A program made the position numbers and the translations under genes. The notes under the pieces are model-generated. The model did not search any database, was not told the origin of the DNA, and was given only the letters and a program-made list of their open reading frames with translations. Shown here one piece after another: positions 36,403 through 42,608 of a stretch of DNA of 64,000 bases (positions are counted from its first letter, which is position 1; every line of letters starts with the position of its first letter). This stretch comes from Vogesella sp. LIG4 (GTDB lineage: Bacteria > Pseudomonadota > Gammaproteobacteria > Burkholderiales > Chromobacteriaceae). The stretch spans positions 2,532,554 through 2,596,553 of the forward strand of contig NZ_LT607802.1 in the NCBI RefSeq assembly GCF_900090205.1. Reading direction: 5' to 3'.

Positions 36403-36822
36403 TCAGGGTAGTAGGTGAATTCTGCGAACTTTCAGTCCAACCTTGGCAAGATAGTTGCCATTATCAGCCGGCTCGAACTGTCCGATGATCATTACCCGCT
36501 TGCCGGTCATGCGGCCAACCAATTTTTCCAATTTTTTTGGCACGATTAACTGAGCGCTTTTTATCGGGTCAACATCCGATGCTTCGATACCGCGGTAATC
36601 GAGAACACAGGTTTTTGTGTCGGGATAGAACAACCAGGCAGAGAGTCTAGCATCTCCATCCTCGATACTGCTGAAATTAGGGGGGCCGGGGTAGAACTTT
36701 TCATTTAATACTCCCGTTAAGGGCTGGAGTGGACGCTGATAATCCGCGCATGGTTTTTTTGCAGCTAAAACATGCGGGGCTTGCGTTGTTAAAATTAATA
36801 ATATTATGGCGATTTTTTTGAT
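36403..36822 (-). pseudogene. DUF4431-like exported protein lacking a normal start codon
   Basis: The open frame encodes a full exported protein of 139 codons. KKIAIILLILTTQAPHVLA is a signal peptide, then LTGVLNEKFYPGPPNF, SAWLFYPDTKTCVLDY, SAQLIVPKKLEKLVGRMTGKRVMIIGQF and KVGLKVRRIHLLP, in the order of DUF4431-type domains. The codon just before the KKIAI is ATC (36820-36822), directly preceded by an in-frame TAA, and no ATG, GTG or TTG lies before the signal peptide. Either ATC is used, which is very rare, or a single G-to-C change has silenced the gene. A TTG start at 36633 would discard the signal. Confidence 0.6.
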
Positions 36823-36894
36823 TTATTTGTATGTTTTTTTAATGTTTTTATTTGGCTGTGTGTGATCTGTATTTTCCATGGTTTTGTAATGTTG

Positions 36895-37407
36895 CTATTC
36901 TGACTTTGTTAGTGATTTTTTTGTTAGTTCAATGGCGCAATCTAAATCTGTTGTTGAAATATCGATATTCCTGATTAGCTTGTCATTTTTCTTGTAAAAT
37001 TCTATTAATACAGGTGAAGAGTTGCAGGCTTCTTGAATGTGCTTTGACAAAAGGAAGGTTATTTTTTGTGCTTCTGTGTTTGATTTTGTCCAGGCGCTGT
37101 ATTCTATTTCTCTGTTTTTATTTTTTATTATAAATTTGGGGGTTGAGCTCATTGAAATGAGGCAAAGTATATTTTTGTTTGCCGATTTTTTTAGTATAAA
37201 TGTGTTGTCGTCAATGGTAAATTTATTAGAAACGCTGAGGGTTTTTGTTGATTTTATTAGTTTATTAATTTCGCACTGACCGGTGGTTGAAAACATTTCT
37301 TGTTTTATAATGAAAAATTCATTTTTATTTATTGTGTCGTTGGCTATGGCGTATGAGTTAATAAATATAATTTGAGCAAGAATTGTCAGTGTTTTATGAT
37401 TTTTCAT
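36895..37407 (-). CDS. Exported protein of unknown function, island gene
   Basis: The 170-residue protein has a signal peptide (LTILAQIIFINSYAIA). The mature lysine/asparagine-rich body has three or four cysteines (GQCEINK, ILCLISM, EACNSSP, DLDCAIEL). The family is not recognised. It is among the most AT-rich genes of the window. Confidence 0.7.
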   Translation of the reverse strand: MKNHKTLTILAQIIFINSYAIANDTINKNEFFIIKQEMFSTTGQCEINKLIKSTKTLSVSNKFTIDDNTFILKKSANKNILCLISMSSTPKFIIKNKNREIEYSAWTKSNTEAQKITFLLSKHIQEACNSSPVLIEFYKKNDKLIRNIDISTTDLDCAIELTKKSLTKSE

Positions 37408-37596
37408 GTGGTGTTATTTTGTGATGGCGAAGCTTTTTATATGCATTTTGTATATGCTGGATGCGGCTATGGCTGTAGGTGTTTAGTTGTTAAAGTAAGA
37501 CATGATGTAACTGGCTTATTTTAAATTGCGTGCTGATTGATAGTCGTGCGGTAGTAAATTGATATGCTTTTATTGTGAAATTGGTGAATTGATTTG

Positions 37597-38091
37597 TTAA
37601 TCATATTTTCTGATTTGAATTTTTTTCCAGTGCTGAGTCATGTATTCTCTTAGTGCTGGCTTGTTTTTTAGGTTTGTGCTCTCTATGGGGGGCTTCCCAC
37701 CTCCAAAACTACTATTTGGTGTAATTATTTTTTCTTCACCTCTAAGAGAATATTTGGTGCCATTGCTGTATGCGAAGTATTTGACTGTAAGCGGATTGAC
37801 TCCTCCGGTGCAGCCTATTTTGTATCCGATGAAGTAATAGGTGGTGCTATTAATGGTTCTCTGCTCTATACTTTTCTCTATTATTTCTATAATTTTATCC
37901 TCAGTGCAATTTGTTATATGGTCTTTTATTTTTAATTCAATTCCTTTAGATGTACGCCCAATGATGTTGATTTCTTTTTTTGTGTTATAGGTTAGATAGT
38001 CTATTTCTAAAGTGATATCGCCAGTTTTAAATTCAGTTGCTAGTGACAGAGTGGTAGTGCTTGTAATTGCTATTGCGAATAATGTTTTTTT
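37597..38091 (-). pseudogene. Exported protein frame without start codon, candidate broken immunity gene
   Basis: The frame reads KKTLFAIAITSTTTLSLATEF, a typical signal peptide, then LEIDYLTYNTKKEINIIGR, YYFIGYKIGCTGGVNPLTVKYFAY and a stop at 37597. No ATG, GTG or TTG is in frame. The sequence at 38085-38094 (minus strand CGAT then seven A) would become an ATG AAA AAA start overlapping the TGA of the upstream frame if one G were inserted after the T. I infer that a one-base deletion destroyed an overlapping effector-stop/immunity-start junction. Confidence 0.6.
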
Positions 38092-38382
38092 ATCGTGTGC
38101 TTTCTGTTTGCGGGTTTTTTGATTTTTCCATGATGTCGATAGATATATTCAGGTCTGCTATTTTGTATATTTGAGTTTTTCTTTCTTCATTGCCATATTT
38201 TGGTTTGTAAGTTGATGGGATGAAAAAAATTGAAGTTTTTATATGAGGAAAATTTTATTGTGTGCCCTTGGTTGCCACCTAAGCCAATAAATTTCCCATT
38301 GCTACTTTCGCCATAAAAGAAAGTGGCTTTTTTCCATTGGTGGCAATGCAACCAAATATTGGTTTTTCTATTTTTATGAAAT
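38090..38382 (-). pseudogene. 3' remnant of a second peptidoglycan-amidase-like effector gene
   Basis: A frame without start reads KKATFFYGESSNGKFIGLGGNQGHTIKFSSYKNFNF (key residues). The GLGGNQ followed by a basic-hydrophobic strand is the C-terminal signature of TIGR02594/CHAP-like cell-wall amidases. At a run of seven T (minus strand) the frame is lost. Removing one T continues it as FIPSTYKPKYGNEERKTQIY to a stop at 38090-38092. The N-terminal two thirds are missing and replaced by the repeat at 38425. The remnant sits directly upstream of the start-less gene at 37597, the order expected for an effector and its immunity gene. Confidence 0.55.
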
Positions 38383-38424
38383 TTATATTATCGCTAATAA
38401 ATGAGTTGGCTCGCATGGGGTTGG

Positions 38425-38640
38425 GGGAGGGAAGGTTGGCCGCAACGGCCAACCTTTTGCAGCGGGGGCGTAGCCCCGCACTGGCGTAGCGGTAAGGCGA
38501 CCCGGCCTTGCCGGCGCTGTTATCGGGGCGGCGGAGGCTGCATTGATGCTTGTCCGGGCTTGCCCGGTGGAGCCGGGCGACGCTGGTAAACGCCAGCCAG
38601 CGTGCAGAGTACTTGTCATTACTACCGTTCAAATTACCCA
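38425..38640. repeat. Copy 2 of the ~200-base intergenic repeat
   Basis: It repeats 31730-31938 at about 80 % identity by eye, including the terminator hairpin from a 10-mer copy (38432-38458), the GCGGGGGCGTAGCCCCGC hairpin and the GTCCGGG/CCCGGT hairpin. It again abuts an ankyrin gene 3' end. It is GC-rich within AT-rich surroundings. Confidence 0.85.
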
Positions 38641-38940
38641 CCGGCCTTCCGGTCAGGGTTCTTCAGTGCCGCATACATTGCAGCCCGGCGCTTGGCCGGG
38701 AGCTTGCCGACATAGTCGATGGGCTTGTGACCATATTTGTCGGTGTCCACCAGCGACGCGCCATGCGCAACTAGATAGGCGGCAATGGCGGGGCTGGAGT
38801 CGAGTACGGCAGCCATCAGCACGGTAATTTCACTGGTGCGGGTGCTTGCATTGACATCGGTATCCTTCGTAATCAGATCCTGAACGATCCCCAGATTCTT
38901 GGTGGCTACCGCATAGAACAGCGGCGTGTTGCTATTTCGC
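38634..38940 (-). pseudogene. Truncated ankyrin-repeat gene (duplicate of 31939-32487)
   Basis: Only the C-terminal ~97 residues remain: TPLFYAVATKNLGIVQDLITKDTDVNAS, EITVLMAAVLDSSPAIAAYLVAHGASL and YVGKLPAKRRAAMYAALKNP (key residues), about 80 % identical to the full copy. Homology stops near 38930, where it joins the 5' part of an unrelated gene in another frame. The signal peptide and first repeats are lost, so it cannot be functional in its original form. Confidence 0.8.
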
Positions 38941-39178
38941 ATGAAGCTTCTCTAAAGCATATTTTCATCGAGTCTGCGCTGTAGCCATCTCTTTCTTTGT
39001 AGAGTCCTAAGTCGATAATAATGTTGTCAGTATGTTGATTGACTGAAGCTGTTCTGTATAAAGTTTTATCTATCTTTAAAATCGAAGCGCCGAGGTGGGT
39101 AATCACTACTTTGGCCAATGCATTTGTGTGCAATTCTGTAAACCAGAAAACCGCAATAGCTACGGAACATATTTTCAT
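38906..39178 (-). pseudogene. 5' part of an exported protein, cut by the ankyrin duplication
   Basis: It begins with a signal peptide (MKICSVAIAVFWFTELHTNALAK) and continues about 80 residues (VVITHLGASILKIDKTLYRT, DSMKICFREASCE) until it runs into the ankyrin fragment near 38930 and stops out of context. It is probably another former immunity-like gene whose 3' end was replaced. The family is not recognised. Confidence 0.6.
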
Positions 39179-39271
39179 TTTTTGAAATATGGCATAATAA
39201 TTATTTTGGATAAAACAAGTGGATGTGCTAATTTATTTTGCGAGAATTTGTGTTGTTAATATTGCTGAAAT

Positions 39272-39793
39272 CTATTCCCAGCCAACTCGTAAAGATAAAA
39301 ATAATCTTTCCAAGGAATCTAACATTATTGTGTCATCTATATCATCAGGATTTGCCTTGTAAATTGCATAAATAGAGTAGATGTCTTTTTTGGAGAAATA
39401 AAAATCTTTTTCTATTGACTCAATATTGGCCTCTGTGTTTTCTTTAATGAAAGTATCTACTTTTATGTCGCCGCTAGAGTCTTTTATGAAATAACTCTGA
39501 AAAATTAATTTGTCACTTGTGCCTTTTATTTTATGCAGTGTTTCATTTGTCGGTTGCGCGGCGTCAAGTTGATTGCTTTCACTTGGAAAACTAAGGCGTA
39601 CTGCTTTCTTTCCATTTTTCAGTTTGATGGTTAGTTCGCTCTTGCAATTGTTACTTTGGGATTGTTTTTTTATAAAGTTAATGTCTAAATTTTTGGGTGG
39701 GATAAAACTAAAAATTCCAGTGCAATAGTATATTCTATTTTCTGCGGTAGCATTGAATGATATTAGAAGTAACAAAATCAAGGATGATTTCAT
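39272..39793 (-). CDS. Exported protein of unknown function, island gene
   Basis: The 173-residue protein has a signal peptide (MKSSLILLLLISFNATAEN). The mature part has two cysteines (YYCTGIFSF, NNCKSELTIKLKNGKKAVRLSFP) and an acidic C-terminus. The family is not recognised. It is the second gene downstream of the intact effector and could be a second immunity factor or an orphan. Confidence 0.72.
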   Translation of the reverse strand: MKSSLILLLLISFNATAENRIYYCTGIFSFIPPKNLDINFIKKQSQSNNCKSELTIKLKNGKKAVRLSFPSESNQLDAAQPTNETLHKIKGTSDKLIFQSYFIKDSSGDIKVDTFIKENTEANIESIEKDFYFSKKDIYSIYAIYKANPDDIDDTIMLDSLERLFLSLRVGWE

Positions 39794-39919
39794 TGCGACT
39801 CGCTATGGGTCTGAAGTTTTGGAAGAAATGGTTTCATTTTTTTTGCATGAATATGGAAAACATAATCACGATTTGTTTTCATGAAAGTAATTTTCATAAT
39901 CTTAGTGATTTTTGAAGTT

Positions 39920-40477
39920 TTATAATTTTTTTTTGCAACCAGTGGTTGCTGAGTAAATGATTTTCCTAAATTCATTTACTGATTTCGTTTTGTAGATGTT
40001 AGTTGATTTTTTTGATTCTTCAAAAGTAATTGGCCCTGCATTTATTTCTATGTCTGAGCTTTTTCCTATTATCCTTGCGCTGTAGCAAAGCCCAGTGCCT
40101 GATATGCCGTTTTTATATGTTATGCTGCATGTGCCTGTTGCTTCGTAGAAAGTGAAACCATTTTTTTTAGTTATTAATGCAGGACCAGTTGTGCCATCAA
40201 CACCACCCAAATACCAATTTCCTTTTATTCCAAGCCCTTCTTGAGCATCCGAGTCAGATATTGGGGTAATGTTTGGGTTTTCATTGTTGGTAATATTTAA
40301 AATGATATTTTGTTCTGTAAGTCTGCTGTTTTTTCTTACTAATTCTTCTTTTTTTCTACTCCAAATATGAGCTGAGTAGGAAAAATTTATACTATCAATA
40401 CATATTTGTTCATTGGCAAGGGAAATTGTTGGAAGTAAAAATGATAAAATGACAAATTTATTTGTTTGTTTCATCAA
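39920..40477 (-). CDS. Probable cognate immunity protein of the VgrG-linked effector
   Basis: The 185-residue protein has a signal peptide (TNKFVILSFLLPTISLANE) and a periplasmic body with four to five cysteines (QICIDSI, GTCSITYKNG, GLCYSAR, TTGCKKKL). Its start codon lies 20 bases inside the effector reading frame, so translation of the two is coupled, the usual layout for effector and immunity. A periplasmic protein is what a peptidoglycan hydrolase would require. The sequence family is not recognised; the role rests on position and export. Confidence 0.72.
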   Translation of the reverse strand: MMKQTNKFVILSFLLPTISLANEQICIDSINFSYSAHIWSRKKEELVRKNSRLTEQNIILNITNNENPNITPISDSDAQEGLGIKGNWYLGGVDGTTGPALITKKNGFTFYEATGTCSITYKNGISGTGLCYSARIIGKSSDIEINAGPITFEESKKSTNIYKTKSVNEFRKIIYSATTGCKKKL

Positions 40478-42596
40478 GAAGCTCTCGTGAAATTCGTGTA
40501 GTGTGCTTTATTCTTTCATCTAGTCCCATGTTGCCTCCATTTAAGGCAAATGAAACTGAAGTAATGGCCCGTTGGGATACGTCATTTTGATTTATTATTT
40601 TGTTCATTGATTTGTAACCTGCTCGTCTGGCTCCTCTTTCCCAGTAAAATCCACCTGCATCAATGCAGTTGAAAGGGATAATGCTAATCCGCTGTGGATC
40701 AGCAATGTCAGGGATTTGCTCGAATGTTAGTATCTGCCATGTTTGAGCTATCTTAAGAGAAACTTCTCTCCATCCTCTATAAATCCAATATCCGTTGTGA
40801 TTCAATCTTCCGGTTAGCTGCTTCATGCCTCGTCCCCGATACTTAACTCCATCAGGAGCTGGACCGTTGGAAAGGTTCTTGTTATTGTTGTATTTTACGT
40901 ACCATGCATCATCTGTGTTATTGTAAAACCCATTTGTTTCAGGGGTAACGCTAGGATGGCTTGGATTGCGAGAAGGTGTGACAGAAGCCTCCTGCATCCT
41001 AGCAAGGTAGAAAGATTCGACAGCCCCCTGACCATAAAAATGGGTCATTCTTGTTTTTGATTGATCAATTAGATATTTTGCAACAACTCTATTAATACAA
41101 ATTCGGTATTTTTCTCTTAGGCTTTCAGGGTCGGGAGTTTCCTGTTTGTTATATAGCTGATTAGGGTATATCTTTCTTAACTCCTCCTTACTCAACCAAC
41201 CATTTTTTCTGAACTGCAATAAAAATAATTTTGGATGAAAATGCCAGTGAGTGTTGTTTATTTCAATCCTAGCCTCTTCCCAAAAAGACAGCGCTTCTAC
41301 ATGTGCTTTGAATTCTGCATACGACTCATCAGTCATTGGGTCTTCTAGCACATCACTCTTTTTTTTCAGCCAGCCATACTGAGTGTCGATCTGCCCCTTT
41401 TCCCACTCTGTTGGAAATTTGCAGATTGTACGCGAAAGCCGGGATTGAAGTTTTGCATCGCTAAGCGCTGCTGATAGAGTTTCCTTGGATATTTCCTTGC
41501 CTGAACTTCCTGTGATCCATTTTTCAATCGTCGGAGAGTTGCATTGGCTGTCAGGAGTTGAGTCATCGTTTATCAATGTCCAGCCAAGCCAGTGGGGGAA
41601 GTCAGCGTCACTGAACTTCTTGACTCCTGTCGCATTGAGATTTACCCACCCTTGTCCACCTGGATAATTAACCTTATGCCAGTGTGGAACGACTCCTTCC
41701 TCAATTCGTGTTTCATTCTCTGTATTGATAACCCGGCCAAAACGGAGCAACTCATAAGCTGAGCTGGGCGCAACATGGAAGGCATCGCCTAACGTTGTGG
41801 CTTTGCTGTAAATATTGTATTCATACTTGTCATCGCTATTCGCTAGCGCCGCCCCAATTTCAATGAATAAGCCTTCGTGCTGAGGGTCTTCTTGGCGAGT
41901 GCTTAATAAACATTTTCCGCGCTCGAAGCACATCGTTACAAATAGAGGTGCCGCGGAAGTATGTGCTGCTGCACCATTGCCAGTGGAGGCTTGCGGTGAG
42001 GCAATAGCAGCAAAGAAAGGTGTGCCTGGTGGCAGGTAGAAATGCATGTCACCATAGACAATATTGTCCCGCCCATCCTTGCTGATATCCAGCTTGCCGG
42101 TACTTCTTCCTACGATTTTTTTTAAGTTGGCATCGTCACAGATAATTTCGAGGTGCATGGCATTCTTGCCATTGCAGCTCCCGACACTGCCCAAGCTATC
42201 TTTACGGTTCACTGGCTGCTTGTTTTTGACGAAGACTTGCTTCAGATGCATGTAGATGGAGTAGTACTCGATCTGACCATCCGGTCCCTCGCCAATTTCG
42301 GTATTGTGCTTGATCACCACGCAACCGTTGTCGGTCGCTCCCTGATAAGCCAAGGGTTTCTTGTCGGCATCGGGTGAGGGGGCTCTCTTGTATACGACTA
42401 CGCCATCGGCTATCGCGCGAACGGGCTCACCATGTGGGCCGGTGTCGGTGTGCTCAATGTGCTGGCCACCGTGCCAAGCCATGCGGCTGGCGATAGGGAA
42501 GCCGCCTCGTGAGGAAAAGGGCATCAAGCTGGCAAGCCATTGTTCATCGCTTGTATTGCCCTGAGATGTCTTGAGAATTGGGGGGCTAATAATCAT
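40458..42596 (-). CDS. T6SS peptidoglycan-hydrolase effector: M23-like plus GH19-like domains
   Basis: The 712-residue protein starts 13 bases after the vgrG stop. Residues 1-190 resemble an M23/LytM fold: WHGGQHIE (41-48), VRAIADGVVVY, GCVVIKHN, YMHL and NAMHLEI (145-151). The classical HxGxD and HxH ligands appear as HGGQH and AMH, so the zinc site is altered. Residues 255-345 look like an SH3-type module (PGGQGWVNLNATG). Residues 500-700 match GH19 lysozyme/chitinase-like domains, with a candidate acid E527 in GQGAVESFYLARMQE and KYRGRGMKQLTGRLNHNGYW at 585-604. It probably cuts target peptidoglycan after VgrG delivery. It has no signal peptide. Bifunctional amidase/lysozyme effectors such as Aeromonas TseP are precedents. 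Confidence 0.8.
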   Translation of the reverse strand: MIISPPILKTSQGNTSDEQWLASLMPFSSRGGFPIASRMAWHGGQHIEHTDTGPHGEPVRAIADGVVVYKRAPSPDADKKPLAYQGATDNGCVVIKHNTEIGEGPDGQIEYYSIYMHLKQVFVKNKQPVNRKDSLGSVGSCNGKNAMHLEIICDDANLKKIVGRSTGKLDISKDGRDNIVYGDMHFYLPPGTPFFAAIASPQASTGNGAAAHTSAAPLFVTMCFERGKCLLSTRQEDPQHEGLFIEIGAALANSDDKYEYNIYSKATTLGDAFHVAPSSAYELLRFGRVINTENETRIEEGVVPHWHKVNYPGGQGWVNLNATGVKKFSDADFPHWLGWTLINDDSTPDSQCNSPTIEKWITGSSGKEISKETLSAALSDAKLQSRLSRTICKFPTEWEKGQIDTQYGWLKKKSDVLEDPMTDESYAEFKAHVEALSFWEEARIEINNTHWHFHPKLFLLQFRKNGWLSKEELRKIYPNQLYNKQETPDPESLREKYRICINRVVAKYLIDQSKTRMTHFYGQGAVESFYLARMQEASVTPSRNPSHPSVTPETNGFYNNTDDAWYVKYNNNKNLSNGPAPDGVKYRGRGMKQLTGRLNHNGYWIYRGWREVSLKIAQTWQILTFEQIPDIADPQRISIIPFNCIDAGGFYWERGARRAGYKSMNKIINQNDVSQRAITSVSFALNGGNMGLDERIKHTTRISRELLDETNK

Positions 42597-42608
42597 GCTG
42601 TGCTTCGC

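Noticed and set aside
38279..38641. Minus-strand frame of 120 codons across the second intergenic repeat
   Set aside because: It reads through the non-coding repeat and then out of frame through the amidase remnant; the better frame is described separately.
39790..39975. 61-codon frame between two island genes
   Set aside because: No signal peptide, unlike all neighbours, and it overlaps the end of the 39920-40477 gene in another frame.
31730..42600. Possible CRISPR array or prophage in the AT-rich island
   Set aside because: No regularly spaced direct repeats, integrase, capsid or cas-like gene; the content is small exported proteins behind vgrG.
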